From NCBI GenBank assembly GCA_920105625.2, contig OV050033.1, positions 57,483,280 to 57,547,279 of the forward strand: 64,000 bases of DNA, in the 5' to 3' direction. A model generated the notes under the pieces. The model did not search any database. It was not told the origin of the DNA and saw only the letters and a list, made by a program, of their open reading frames with translations. The DNA comes from Clusia tigrina (lineage: Eukaryota; Arthropoda; Insecta; Diptera; Clusiidae). Positions 47,301-62,791 of the stretch are shown one piece after another; positions within the stretch are counted from its first letter, which is position 1; each line of letters begins with the position of its first letter. A program made the position numbers and the translations under genes.

Positions 47301-50300
47301 TCAGTTTATGTTGTTAATATACCTTCAATGGTCGATGTAACTAATATTGTAGATATTATGAAGATGTTTGCTTTATGTTCCTCTACTCTCAGTATTTCTA
47401 TATAAGATGGATGAAGGCAGATTTTAAAGTAAAGTCATGACTGTTGTATGAGATGTTCACTAATGTTGTTTTTGACTTACTCTGTGCAATCTTTTCATTG
47501 TAAATATGGCAGGTAGTTAAGAAAAGTTGGTTTATTTGGTCGATAGTACTTGAGGATGATGGAAATCACCGTAGCGAATAAAAGGCTAGCTTCATAACCG
47601 CTCCTTCGTTTAACAAGCTTTGCCACAATACAGTTTTAGCGTCAAAGTGCTGATGTCTTTTAAGCCCTCACATATTTATTTCTACACAACTCCATGTCTG
47701 GGAAAAACTTTCACCAACTTTCCTCCTGGGTATTTACCCATCGGCGTGTATGAATCCGAACAGTTAACTTTTTGTGCTGAACTTTTCGCGTTTCTACTCA
47801 TTTGAAATATTGAGCTTTGGCTTGTTTGGAGAAGAAGCAGCAAGATACGAAAGCATTCCCAGGGCGTATTCCTAGGAAGTATTCCTTTGCATGGAACTTG
47901 AGAGCGGAGTATCAAAGTTCGAAACTGCATTCTCCAAATTGCAAATTTAATGCATAGCTAAATTACAGAAATTCACAACAATTTTCTATTCAAAGCAAAT
48001 CTTGCAGCCAACTTGAAGAGACAACGTAAATCCGCCCGAGTATTTCACAAATACAGTTCCGTGCGCAGAGTGTTTTATGTGACCTAGTTCAACAGCGCCA
48101 TCATAACCCAGAGCAGCAAAGCATCAACACATCAGCACATCCTTATCGCTGCATTTAACACGCTCATAATTATCCTGTTTACTAGAAATTGAATTTCCTT
48201 CGGGGAAATGTTAGCGCACAAAAATTGCAGCTAGTGCTGCATGAGCGCACACAATTTGCTGCTCAATGACAATGCGGCAGTTGTCTGTGCACTGTGTAAC
48301 AACACCAACAACAAAAAGTAGTACGCTGGATAACACAACAAGGCAAATTCTTGTGCTGCTTCATTTGGCAGTTCCCTCGTAAATATGCAATAAAATAATG
48401 CATTGTCATTTTGACTTCCTTTTTGAGCAGGAAACAAGCAGAAACTGAAGCAGTACAAGAAGATGAGCTGTGTTGGAAACGTTTTCGTTGCATGCATACA
48501 AGGGGAAAACGAGATTTGAGCTCACGTAGGAGTTAGAAGGCAACATAACAAAGTTATGCATCAAATAGCAAAGCATGCTTTTTGCTGCAAAGGCTGAGAT
48601 TTTTGAAATTAGTTTATATAAAAAAAATTTGAAGAAAATCTAAAAAAGGTTCCCATCTTCTGCTTCACTTTGTTTCGAAAAATATGTAAATCAGGGTTGG
48701 AATTGAACTAAACTCAGTCATCTGCCATCATTCAACATTGAAGTAAGTTTTGTGTGGTGTTTTGGAATTTCAATATTCTAAACACTGAGAAAGTGTACCA
48801 GAGTATATTGTGGAGTTTATGTTTATCAGAGTTACAAACGTCTTCTTCTTTCGGCCAGACTCACTTCTTAAAGCATAGAAACAAAGTATAGTTGCTGAGC
48901 GCCACATCTGAAGGATAATTGTAGATGAGAAACCCAGCGCATTTCATATAATTCCCATAAGTTGTTGACTTTCCAACATAAACTGAATGACTAAGCGGCT
49001 ATAGCAGTCATGCGAAGTATATCATTGACGATAAAAATCATAGATTCGATAATGGTGGAACCATCTATTGCCTAGGCGGACTATTTCGATCCTCCCTCGT
49101 ATGAGAATTGAGCATAAAAATCACTATTGAAGTCTGAAGTTGGATTGGATTAAGAAATATACTCTGCCCTAGATTAGGTTACCCTGGCTGGCCGTGAAGT
49201 CTGTACATAGATCTGCGAGGATCGATGCGATACCAAATGGATATCCATTTCTGGATCGTAAAATGGAGCTGTAAAACGAGAGACGTCCTTAGCGACCTTT
49301 AAGAGCAAGACCATACCTTTTGCTGAGACCTCGTCCAGACCTTCTAAAGCAAGCTCCCAGATGTGACAGGCGCGCTATTAGGATTGCGGGGCATATGCCC
49401 AGGAGATGCTCAAAAGTTTCCCTTGTTTTCTGCTCCCCACATTTCCTACAAACGTTGTGGTTCGTAAGATCCATACATTTAGAGTGTACCGCCGTTAGAC
49501 AGTGACCCATCAGGATGCCTAAGACCATTCTGCAATACTTTTTCTGGAGTTCCAGTATAGATTTGGTTTACTGAGTACCGTACGATTTGCATATGAGCCT
49601 TGTGATTTTGATTGTGGAGATACTTCACGTTGCTTCCACTTTCCTCATCAAGAAATCTTCCTCATATTCTGCCCTAAGAGAGCGTTTGAACTGATGTTCA
49701 CATCACACATTCCTTCATGAAAGTGGGCATGGAAAATATATTAAAGCGATTTTTATTAATTACATTTACTCTTGTTAACTTGTTGCATTAAATAAATGTT
49801 GTGAACTATTTCTAAGGTCACAAAAAGGCTTTTGTAGTCATTGCCAAAATTCAGTGATCGTAATAATATAATACAAAAAGTATGGCTTCAGTTTCTACGA
49901 CTGGTTTTGTATTCCTTTCTCCTTCATGCCTTATTAGCACTGAAAAATACGTGGGTGTTTCATGACTGTAGGCAAACTTCATGACTTTTCATGAATGGAT
50001 TTTGAATGCAAACTGCAGAACTCACTTCACTAATTTGTATTGCACGTATAAATAATTGGGATTTCCTTTCCTGATATTCACTTCTTTATTGTAGGACCGA
50101 ATTTAGTGAATTAGTATTCACAATAAAATATTTTGGTCCTATCACGAATAAATTCATAAATTTCTGAAAAGTGTGAATGAAATTCTCAACCATTTTCTTT
50201 GTAGTATCCTCCTCTCCTTCTGGTTTTAATGCAGCCCCAATCTAGTTGTGCGTAACTTGACAAGACTATAGAGACTTCCTTGATTTGATAGACTCTTATA

Positions 50301-53300
50301 TGGTAAAGCGTCCTTTAGGCTGCACTCAGGTAGTTGACCTCCACTAGAAACTAGGCTCGTTGCCTAATGATCGCAGTGCAGCCCCATTTTAATTAAAATA
50401 TTAAATAAAATAGCAATTAAACAGTACTCGTACTTAGGGTGAAACGTGCTTCAGCGGCTCTTAGACTCCCTCTACTTGCTCGTATATAAAAGATAGGATT
50501 TTTGATACACCTAAAAGCCTCCCCAGTACGTGCAATAAATGCAGTGGTGCACTCGTATTAGAACTTTTTAAACATTTATTTGCCTCAACGCTTGGCAGCT
50601 GTGCAGCTACTTTAGAGCACACGAACACACACACACACATGCATTCACTCTCCGAAGCAGTTCCTGCATGCTGCTATTTCCGTTGACAGCAAGGAGAAAG
50701 CGTACACACACTGACAATGATAGCAGTTGGTGTGTGTCTATGTTTGTGTAGCTCTTGTTGTTGTCATCACATCTTGGTTGACCCCAAGTCCCTGTTTTGT
50801 TTTGTCTTGTTTTTATGTTGGCAGCACATGCACTTGCAACATACACAAACTCTATCACGCGGGCCCATATCAGTCACACACATCTTGTGGTGTCATTGCA
50901 GTTTCCTGCTTGTGATACTATTTGCTTGTTGTGCAAGGACGACAGTTGCGGTTTTATTTAGTTTTAGGGAGAAAAAAAGTGTCTCTAAAAATTAAAGTTG
51001 AAACTTAACCGTCCGAAAAATTAAAGTAACTTGTTTTTGGCTGCTGCGGGCAGGCATGGAAGTCTCTGTGATGAAATGCACATTAGCCTGTTGTTTATTT
51101 ATACCGCTCAGCAAGTTGGCGCCTGCCCCCAGCTTGTTTCTAATTGAATTTTAAAAAACTAAAGCAGAGTGACTTTTGGGTGTTTTACGTTAAGATTCGA
51201 CCCGGACTTCCTTGCGTACGAAGATAGATGAAATGAGATAATAATTAATGCGTCAGCCACTGCGGTGTTATATATAATACAGTAAATGAGCTTCAGCCAA
51301 AAACCTTCTGAAAGAGTTATCCGGAAACATTATCAACTTATTAATCGAACATAACCCCATAGGAAAAAGTGAAGTTTTTATATTCTGTGCTATTGATGGT
51401 CGATTAATTCCACCGTTTTCGGAAGTTGCGCATCCAAGGAACGTTTTGTGTAATCTCAAGTTTTTTGTAATACTCATGAGGAACATAAAAACGCCAAGCT
51501 GACAGGACATGTGTGGAGACACAAACATTGTTAGTTATTGCCAGATATACCCAATGATGACCATTTTTGACCAGAGGTGGACAGAGGATACTTTTATCTT
51601 AAGAGGACTTTATCATATTCAACGAATTAATGTCAGAAAATAAGCCCTCAATAGGTAGAAATATCTGACAATAATTCGTGGAATATGATGAAGTCCTCTT
51701 AAGATTATACCATAATTTTAAAATGATGAAAATAGAAAATAAGCCTTCAATAGGTAGAACGATCAACTGTTGTGATCGTTTAAAAGTATGGTATAATGGT
51801 CCTTCCAGCGATTGAAGACTTATCCTCGCACTTTATCGTTTTCAATGTATTCTTGACAGATGCTTCCTCAATCAATTATGACTGATTCTTGCACTTTAAC
51901 ATTTTAGAATAAAGATAAAATTGCTACTTTAACATTTTAGAATAAAGATTAAATTGCTACCTATTGAGACTTTGCGGTTTCGAAAGAAATGAGATCAGAA
52001 ACTGTAAGCTGATATCGGAGTTCATCAACAAACTAAACACTATTTGTTCGCTTAGCAAAGTTACCAATCGATGGGTACCAGGACATACTGACACAGAGTA
52101 GAAGGACATCACATATGAACTAGTAAGGAAGGGACAACTACGCCATTCAATGGACCAGAATCTTTCTGTGGAGTAGGGAAGATCAATTCGGACTGGATTG
52201 TGGCACCTAGCCTAAGGCAAGTTAAGGAACTTCTAGGATCATACTAAATGTCCTGTACTAATGCATAGTCGAATGAGATTATAGGCATTTTATTAACCTT
52301 TGGATAGATTGTGAAATTCCTGGAGCCAAAATTGGTTCTTACATATATTCAGGAGATAGAGCTCAAGGAAACGCTTCGAAAAATGTATATGGCACAATCG
52401 GTCTTAAGATCGTATTGTAATTATCCCCATAACAACAATAACAATACTTCCACATGTTGATAACTTTTCGCACATGGTGATTTGAAGGTATCATCGGTCA
52501 GACAATAGCTTCAAATCAGCAACCTTACCACACCACAATTTTCTTCATTCTTAATGAAGGCTTACACTGGTTTATTTTTAGACCACATTCTGTAATTTTG
52601 TCAGTCGTTATTGAATAAAATTTTGCTCAATATTGGTGATATGTCCGAGTTGAAGAACTAGAAGTTTTGTAATAGAGCTGAATAATTTGAAAGCGTTGTT
52701 TAACAGTATCAGATTCTATAAGAAAATAGCGTAACTTAAGAGCAGATTATTTAAGTCATATAAAACAAATGCAAAGCTCGGATATCTTCATTAGAAGAAC
52801 AGTTTGCAAGCCGATTATTTGCATTTGAAATTATTTACTCAGTTTAACTCCCAAAGAATTTAAATAATTGAAACTATTATTCAGGTTTAAATAATTGAAT
52901 ATAAATTCCGTAATAAAACTCTTCACTCTGCTGGAGAGATTAACAAATTTTTACTTGGTCTCCCACACTTAAACAACATTTTAGACTTCGGTGATTTATA
53001 TTTCAGACATTATTCCCCCTCTCTGAATTACAGACGAGTGTTGGTGAAGATGCATTTAATGAAAATACCACTTAAAGTACATTGTTGCCTCTTCCTCACG
53101 CCACTTCCCCAACTTGTTTGCTTTAAATTGCTGATGAAATCGTGCAAAATAGCATTTCGGTATTTTCTTTGGATTAAAATTTCTTCAAAAATACACATCC
53201 ATGTGCGTTTTTGCCTGTGCTGTGTTCACTGCTTGTAATTTATATACTTACAATTCTTGTAGATGCGTCAATTTGTTGAGCCCCTCGGGTAGACTGCTTA

Positions 53301-56300
53301 TTAAATTGTCATCCAATTCTCTGCATGCAGCCAGCAATGGAAAGAGAAATATATAAAAAATTACTACCATGAAAGAAAGTTGTAAAAATTCAAATTTTAT
53401 TAAAATAATGTCAACAGAAAATATGAAAAACAAATTCATAACTTATTTCAAGTTACTCAAGGCGAATTCAAGCGTCACAAGAAGCGAAAGTTTAATTTAT
53501 GCAAATTTCATTTAGCGTGCAAGTAGTGCAAGTTCCAGACATTGCCTGGGTAATACTTGCATGGGCAAATTTGCATAAAAAGAAAAAATAAATTTTGTAA
53601 AAAAAAAACAATATTTTATCAATAGTTTCTCATAAACAAATATGTAAGGATGTTTCCAAAAGTGGTAAGAAACTTCAAAATAAAGTTAATTTATGCACCC
53701 AATTTTCCCCTATGTGAAGCAGGTCAATGAAGTTGTGCAGCGGCGTAGCCATGTAAGAGATTTAAGGGTACACAGAATACCCGTGGTTTGGTGGAGTATA
53801 CAAATAGACAAAGTTAAGGGGGTATTTAGTTAGTATTTTATCACTTCATTGACAAGTCTCCTTCAGTACCAAATCATCGTTGCCTTTCGAAGCGAACATT
53901 AACCTACTTGTGAGCAGGACCTTATATGGAAAACAGCTGCTGAATACAAAAAGGGACTAGACATGAAAAACTTCATTATCCATAATGAAAAATATGTTAC
54001 AAATTAAACAAAATATGCGTTTATTGACAGAATGTCTGGAGCATTTTTTTGGTGTCTTAGAACTTTCATCATGGGTCCAGAGGACACGGTTGTTTTAAAG
54101 TAAAATTCCACTTCACTGGCAATATATCACCTCAGTTATTTGAAAGAATGGTATACAATTGGACTTCCAGAATGAGGTGTACATTGAATTATTTCCTATC
54201 TGCCGACATTAACGGATACACTTTAATCCAAAGATTCACATCGTTTTGATCTACACACGAAGGTTACCTTAGGAAAGGTTAGGAAAGGATATATATTTTA
54301 AGTCTGCTTGGCTCTACAAATTGGAACAAATGACTTCTTAAATTATAGCATAGTTCTTAAGCCAAATTATATCCCTTCCTTACACTTTGGACTACCAGAA
54401 ATACCATGGATCTTAAAAGCAAGCCGAAGACAATACTCGTACTGAATCCGAGTGTTTCACAAAAAACTTTCCCGCCTACGCTCCTACTTCTGATTATCAC
54501 AGATCTATAATTCTAGAAATAAATAAATCAATAGATCATAACAGAATTCTTTGTCGACTTCGTCCTTCTTGTCTTTCTTAGTGAGAAAATTTAATTCCAA
54601 AAGTGAATTTTCTAAAATCTTCTTCATTGCTGTAGGAAGTTGAATAAAGTATAGAAGAATTCTTTGAATAACACCGAATCATAGTGATTTATTTCAGTAT
54701 CATATCAATCAGTCCCAATTGCCTATCCAATAATATCAAGGGGCATTAAGTGTAGTCTTGCATCTAAGGATTTGGTTACCTGGGTACTCTAGTTATAATT
54801 AGGGATGCAGCTGTGTACGTTCTTCTCTAGTAGTCTTATAAACATACTTGAATTTATGATTGTCTACAAAGACCGAAATTAAATGAGGTTTCGCTGTCTA
54901 ATTTAGTTCCCTACTTATTCCAGAAAAATTAAAAGGCTTAGTATTAAGCTGTTACTCTCTCTCTTGTTTTGGAAACTAAGTTCGCAAAACTTCTCTGAGC
55001 TTTATATCAAATTAAGGACTATAGATTTATTTAAATATGAATCGTGTTTCATTTGTTCTTACTTCTACAAAATAATTATAAGGAATCGAATACTTATCCT
55101 ATGAGCTTAATAATTTAAAGGAAATATTATTTGATAAATTCACAAATGTTCCCAGACCATTCTGATTCAGATCTCTCTCAAAACTACCAGAATTCAAAGT
55201 CTGAAGAATTTTGTATTCAAAATTTAATAACTGCTTTACCTGAGCATAAGAATGTGTTTCATTGCCTGCATTTGCCGAACTTTTTTCAACAGTGGGAACG
55301 AAGTTACTTCATTTAAATGTGTAGCACCAACAACTTTCTTTGTCTATCAGTGAACTGAAGAGCCTTATTTTGACACCCTTGCCCTGACGACTGGTGACAT
55401 TCCAATGTGAATTTTCATCAACCCGCTGACAGCTGTGAAAGTCCTGTGATAACTTGTCATTTGCTTCTGTTTTATATGAAATACATATTCAGGCAGGCCT
55501 TCGAGGAACTATATGACATGAGTGGAGTGGGGAGGTAGAGTGGACAGGTCAGTGAAAGCGATATTGAAAACGCCATATCAAAATTGCCGCCAATTACGTC
55601 CCCCCTTTGATGTATACTTTTGAAACTTAAATTAGTTTTTGATATCTTCTTAGATATTCTTTCTTCTTTAAAATAATTGTAAATACAATTCCAAAAATTT
55701 CGCTCCCGCAGTTGTCCATTGAAATGTAACATGTGTGCTGCACTTCATTTGTACGTGACAGTTGCACTATTTCGAGAGCCCCTCAAAACTTTCTAACCTA
55801 CTGCGTTCGATATTTGCGTATTTGTCTTCGTTGCACTTAGCTAAGGCGACGCAATAATTCACAACTGCCTTAAAAACAGCAACCAAATGTTTGCTTTCCC
55901 TCCATTTCCTTTTTCAGTGTCTCAATTTCCTGCTTCCCCCGTAAGACTCAGTGTCCATTTGTGCAACTTTTGTTCAACTCACGACTGTGTATGTTATTTG
56001 CTCCCTCGCTGCCATACAAATAAAAACAATGCAGTTTCCTATATTAAATTTGAGAACTTCGCAATAAGTTTGGTGTCATCTGGCGAGCGTTTAGTAAGCG
56101 AACAGGGTATCTGCCCCCTCCTCCCTAAAGGGACGTTCTTGTGCAATTTCTATGAATGCGATTTTATTGAAGACAGAATAAGTGCTGTAAATAAATGTAG
56201 CAATTCTTTTAAGTATCCTGGTGCACCACTTTGCTTATTAAAAACCCAATCCAAATAATTGCGTCCTTGATAAATCAGTACAGAGGGTTCCTGGGAGTCG

Positions 56301-59300
56301 AAGGATTCTGATTGTGAAACATTTACAGCATTCTTGGGTCATTATAAACTATCATGAACCGACTTTGTATAGCAGTCAGTCTGCCAACATTACATAGTTC
56401 TTTCCTAAAATACTAATGCAGTTCCCTTTTACTTTGAAGTCGTAATCTATGAGTCCCACATTGTGCTTCAGTGAGCTTTCATGAAAGACAACTGTCACTC
56501 TAACCTGAGCCGAAGCATATCCTTTCGCTGTGATATGCAGCTATATCGTTAACGAACGATTCAGTCTTCCTGAATATATCAGTGAAATAAACCTAAGGTT
56601 CAATACAAAATAAATGATCTGTTCAATGGATTCACTAATTTTGTTTAGAGTTAAGCGAAAGGTGAAATAGGGCAGACGTATCCTTTCGATTCATTACAGA
56701 ATGAGAATAAGAAACACTAAAGCGGACAATAACAAACTGAAGAAACATTTTATAGGCAGTTTTGTAACAAAATTTGTTCCACGATCGCGTTGCAATGTCT
56801 CTGCGCCCACAATTATGTCAGCCAGAGACATTTGATAGTTCCACTGACGATGTTGATGTAAACGGAAATCGCTTTATTCAGTGTTAGAATACCCAGTCTT
56901 TCATTGAATTCATTCCTTCTTAGAATATATTCTTTCTTTCTTCTTTGGAGTCTATTCTCTCTTTGAATAAGAATATATTTGTGGATCTAGATGAGTCCAT
57001 GGACTTGCATTCCGCAAACTAGTTTCGTTTAACAGAGGAAATGTTCAATGCTTACGATATCTTCGTGTCTGTTCCACAATCATAAGCCAACAATTCGATC
57101 GAGGCAGAACACATAGTCATATCATCAGAAGATGTAGGCATGGAATTTCCTATGCATGTTTATAGACATACGAGTAAGTATCTTATATTAAATGGATGAG
57201 TTTATATAACATTTCCACCTATAAGGACTCATTCACTTATACCTTAAACAATTGATAAAAATAAAACCTATTTTCAAAAGCTCAATTAAATTTTTCATGT
57301 TCTATTTTCATGTCTCCTCATTTTCACCGCCACAAGAACTCTCTCTCCCTCGCTTAAGGGGATTATGCACGCTGTGGTAAACCATGGCAATAATTTTAAA
57401 TGCACCATGTTCCACCTGTAAGCCAACATCCTCAAAGCCGACACACCCACAAAGTGAGTTTCAGCACTTTCCTTTGCACCCGTTTCGCTTTTAATGCAAA
57501 CCGCGAAAATTCAAAAGTGCGCTCTCATAAATTTTCATCACAAATACTTAAGTAATTTTCTCTTCTCCCATCTAACGGTGTCCTTTCCCTATTCGTTGCA
57601 AAAGTAAAGTGCAAGTCATACATACACGGCTTTGAAGGTGTTGACGGCACAACCCGCTCGCTCCTTCTTCCCCCACCTAACAACAAATTTGAACACATTG
57701 AAAAAATTCAAATATTACATTGCCAAAGGGGGGAAACTTTAAATTTAAGCAGTGTGGAAAAAAAATAAGAAACGCGTCCCATAACGATTTGTTTTGTCTG
57801 CGGAGCCGCATAAATTTTCCACTCTTTGCGGTTTGTGGCAGCGCACTTTCGGAATACGAGCAGTGAGTAACACGAAATTCCTGCTTAAATTCGTGTAAGT
57901 TAAGGATAAGGACTTTTTTTTAGTTATTTATGTTAGGCATGGCATACTTACAAGACTTTTAGGGCTGTTAAATTTGTGAAGGCGGCTGAAGAGATTTTCA
58001 TGATTTGATTACGCTTAAGTAAACTGCAAAAAGAGAACCCAAAAAGGGAGCATATTAATTGAGAAGGTAATTAAATTTTCATGTTTAAGTACAAACATTT
58101 TTATATATTTTCATAAATGTTTTTATTACTACAGTAAGTACTTCACGATTTATTTTGGGGGGCTTAGTTGATATCTATACTAAGTGCTTGAATGATTGTG
58201 CCAAGAACTCATAAAGTATCGGTAACTGACACACTCTCAAATAATGATGATATATAACTATGTGTCTTCTGATGGTATAAATGGGTAAAGGAGTGTCCTC
58301 ACCATTTCGTAAGCACATTCCTTATTAGATTACATTATGTAATAAAAGAGGGTCATCACCATTATTAAACATAGCCTTCGTTATATAATAATGAACGACT
58401 ATCCTGACCATTTATATTCTTCATTAATGAAATACTGTATCCAGCTAGTAACTATATCATTCATTAGATTTACCTATAATGAGAGACATTCCCCATGTGA
58501 TAAACATTGCCTCATGTACAATAAACTGTTCTGTGGTATGCTTTATTCGCAGTTTTCGCTTGGAGAAATATATTAGGAGAACACTTAGTCAGAAAATCCC
58601 GATATTATTAGGAATAAAAAGTTCACTCTACCGTTTCTGTATATAAAATCTGACTAGAATAAATTTCAAATGAAGATCGCGTGCCTGTTTCTAAAGGTCT
58701 GAACCAAAGGAACGGTAACAGTTAACTCAATAACTTTAAAATTCGAAAAATCCTTTCAAATTATATTATTATATATAATTTGATAATAATGTTATTAGTG
58801 TATTATTTTATTATATTATTTATAGTGTATTTTTTTATATTATTTATATAATTTTTTTAATTTTATATATACATATATATATATATATATTTTTTTTATA
58901 GCATATTTATTAATTTAATTAGTATTGAAATTTTAAATTGAATTTTAACTAGCATTAAAATTGTTAATGAAATTGAATTTTAATTAGCGTTGAATTCGTT
59001 AATGCAATTGAATTGTTATTAGCATTGAAATTGTCAATTGTGGTAATGCAATTGAATTTTAATTAGCATAGAAATTTTCAATAATAAAATTAAATTGAAT
59101 TTTAATTACCATTGAAATTTTCAATGGTAATGCAATTTCATTTTAATTTGCATTGGAATTTTCAATGATAATGCAATTGAATTTTAAATTTATTTTTTTT
59201 TTTTTTTAATTCAACATGGATTTATTTATTGCATCTTTTCAATCGAAACCAACAATAATTTTACAAAGCTTACAACTAATAAATAAATTGGTGCTCCGCG

Positions 59301-62300
59301 CCAGTGCTTAGAGCAATTTTAGTTCAAGTATTATTATATAAATTATGTAGAAAAAAAAAAATAAATATAAAAATATTAATATAAAGAAACTCAATTTTTT
59401 TAAAAAAGTGGCCTTTTAAGTCGAGATGTATTCATCCTATGAAGCAGATTCCTTGCTAGTTCGTTAGGATGACACTGAAGTTTGAATTGGTATTTTGTCT
59501 ATAAAACTGCTAGTTCTTCTTCAACGGGTGCTATATTAAGGTCGCGGTGAATATTTTCGTTTCTGACAAACCATGGAGCGCCGCTGATCGTTCTCAGAAT
59601 TTTCGATTGAGCCCTTTGAATTATTTGCAAGTTTGATGCACTAGTAGTGCCCCATATCTGAATACCATAAGTCCAAATCGGTTTAATTACAGCCTTGTAT
59701 ATAAGTACTTTATACTCTAAACGCAGTTTTGATTTTCGGTTGGTAAGCCAATACAAGGAACTTGCCTTGAGTTTCATTTGCATTTTCTTGGTCAAAATGC
59801 ACTCCTAAGTATTTAACCTCTGTTGCTTGCGGGATTACAATGCCATTTAAGGAGACTGCCGGACAAGAACTGGGCTTAAGAGTAAATGTCACATATACAC
59901 TTTTTTGCTCATTTACTTTCATGCGTTAATCTGCTAGCCAACTTTCTATTTTTTTAAGGTGTTCCTCTAAATCCCGGGAGGCTATCCGTGGATTTAGGTG
60001 AGAGCTCAGGATAGCTGTGTCGTCAGCGAAAGTCGAGGTAACGAGGTTTTTATCCGTTGGCAGATCGGAAGTGTACAGAGTGTAAAGCATAGGTCCAAGC
60101 ATACTACCTTGTGGTACTCCAGCCATAATTTCAAAGTCTGGCGTTACAAATTCTTTATATTTAACCCTAAATTTGCGATTTGTTAAATATGACTCCAGAA
60201 TCTTATGCGAACTATTTGGCAGAAGTTTTTTAATTTTATATATGAGTCCTTCGTGCCAGACTTTGTCAAAGGCTTGTGCAACGTCTAGGAATATTCCGGA
60301 ACAGTACATCCTCTGTTCAAATGCTCGCCTTATTTCAGAGGCAATACGGTGCACCTGCTCAATAGTTCCATGATGTTTGCGGAAACCAAATTGGTGGTGA
60401 GGAATGATTAAATCGAGGTTTGGTGCTAATTTTTCCAGCAATAAGCGTTCGAGCGTTTTAGAGAGCGTTGGCAGGAGACTTATGGGCCGATAAGAAGATA
60501 CCTGAGTAGGGTCTTTTCCGGGTTTTGGAATCATTATTATTTCCGAAGTTTTCCATGTTGTAGGGAAGTAGCCCAGACGGAGTATTGCGTTAAAAATGTG
60601 TGTGAGATGTATTAGAGCTATTTGCGGCAATTCACTTACCATTTTATTGGTAATTAGGTCACAACCAGGTGCCTTTTTTGGGTTTAGACTCGTTGTACAT
60701 AGGCGTATAACTTCCTTTGGTTTGAAATGAATTGGTACTGCTGACTTCGTAATTGAAAAGTTCTGTATGCTAGTGTTGTTGCAGGTCGGCGGGTTAGGTT
60801 GAAATACTGACCTCAGATGGGCTGCAAAGAAGTTGCCTTTTTTTTCTTCTGTTTTTGCCCAAGTTCCATCGCTTTGTCTTAGAGGCGAATCACTATCCTT
60901 TGGTGTTTTAACCATTCTTGTCGCTCTCCAAAGTGAGTAATTGGTGACTTTGAGAGGAGCCAAATCTTCAAGGTACTTATTAAGATTTTCTTCCTTTTCC
61001 TCCCGTAGAGTGTTTTTCAGCTGATTTTGTAATGACTTTAATTTTACTCTTAGTGCTGGAGATCTGTATTTTTGCCATTCACGCCTTAATCTCCTCTTTT
61101 CTCTAATGAGGCATTCCACATAGTGTGACGTAGTGTGTCTCGCGTTAGTTTTAGTTGAGTTTTGTGCGGGCGTGGCACTAATAGCAGCTGCTTTTATTAT
61201 TGAACCAAGAGCCTGCGTCGCTGATTCAATGTCCTCTCCACTCTTAAGTTTTGTTTTAACGCACACGTGGGTACTAATATATTTGCGATATTTGAGCCAG
61301 TTTGTGTTCTTGGAGGTCAGTTTTATTATTTTTTCAATGAACTCTGGTCTTTTTTTTAAATATATTATCACCGGTGAGTGATCGGATGATAAGTCGAAAC
61401 AGGGCTCAGTTTCCAAGAAACACCTTTGAATATTTTTAGTTATGCCAAAGTCAATAAGATCGGGAATTTTTCTTTGATCAGTTGGCCAGTATGTAGGTTT
61501 TCCAGATGATACAAAGTCTAGACCATTCCGAGAGTCTATCAGTGCATTAAACAATTGCTTCCCTTTAGGGTTGATTAACCGTGAGCCCCAGTAGGTATGT
61601 TTAGAATTGAAGTCTCCGGCAGAGAGAAATTTGTTACCGAGCGATTTAAAGAAAGAAACAAAATCGGTTGTGGAAGTAGGAAACCTAGGAGGACAATAGA
61701 CTGATGAAATAACTATTGGCTCACCCCAACACTGTAAAGAGATGGGAGTAGAATGGATGTTTTTTTTGCATAGGATTCCAGAAAGTAATGCTTTAATCGA
61801 GACTTAATTAGAATTCCCGTACCACCATAACCTTTTCCTTGTGGGTGGTTTGTTGAGTAAAAATTATAGCCTGCTAGTTTGAAGTTATATTTTATAGTTA
61901 AATGTGTTTCTGAGATAAGCATGATGTCTATGCTGTTACCGTCTAGAAAATTTTTTAATTCAATTTTGTGTTGGTTAATACCGTTAGCATTCCAGTGACA
62001 TATTTTTAGAACATTCATTTTTGTGAAAGTAGAGTTTTCATAAGTAAGTTTTGGTTATGTACAAGCTCTTGAATCATAGATTGCATCGAGGACATGAAGT
62101 TAGTAATACACTGAGACAAGTTAAATATTAACGTTTCTAAATTTTGAGGTTGCATAGGGTGACTCGGTTTATCAGAAACGTCAGTTTTCAGTACATTCGC
62201 ATAGCTAGTGGATGAAGAGATGTTTTCGGTGGTGCTTCCAATATGGTTTGTGTTGGTAGGTATAGCACTATATTTTTGGGTTCGAACTGTCTTAGCAGTT

Positions 62301-62717
62301 TGGTTCATACTGATTTTAATTGGCATTGGAATTTTCATAGGTAATGGAATTGAAATGAAATTAGCATTGAAATTTCAATGATAATGCAACTAAATTTTAA
62401 TTACCATTTAAATTGTCAATGGTAATGCAATTGAATTTTTATTGGCATTGAAGTTTTCAATGGTAATGCAAATAAATTTTAATTAGCATTGAAATTGTCA
62501 ATGGTAATGCAATTGCATTTTAATTAGCATTAGAATTTTCTATTTATATAGAATTCTTTTATATTGTTTATTTTTTATTATTTTATATATTATATTTTTC
62601 ATATATATTACATATATATATACTTATATTTTATTTAAATTTTATTATGTGAGAATAAGTTAGTGGAACTAAATTAAATTTTTTTTAATTATATTATAAA
62701 TTTATATATTATTATCA

Positions 62718-62791
<74 letters not shown>

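Larger units (their letters stand above)
43963..53251 (-). other. 9.3-kb rk intron
   Basis: I scanned for further phase-2 LRR exons and saw none. It contains a LINE tail fragment (49289-49528), an inverted repeat (51596-51705), a 33-bp duplication (51896-51962), a LINE RNase H scrap (52060-52200) and AT-rich DNA. All longer ORFs lack domains. Confidence 0.55.

Noticed and set aside
50607..50995. Cys/Val-rich ORFs near 50.7 kb as a secreted peptide
   Set aside because: They come from CA/TG-rich simple sequence in several frames, with no consistent signal peptide plus mature region.
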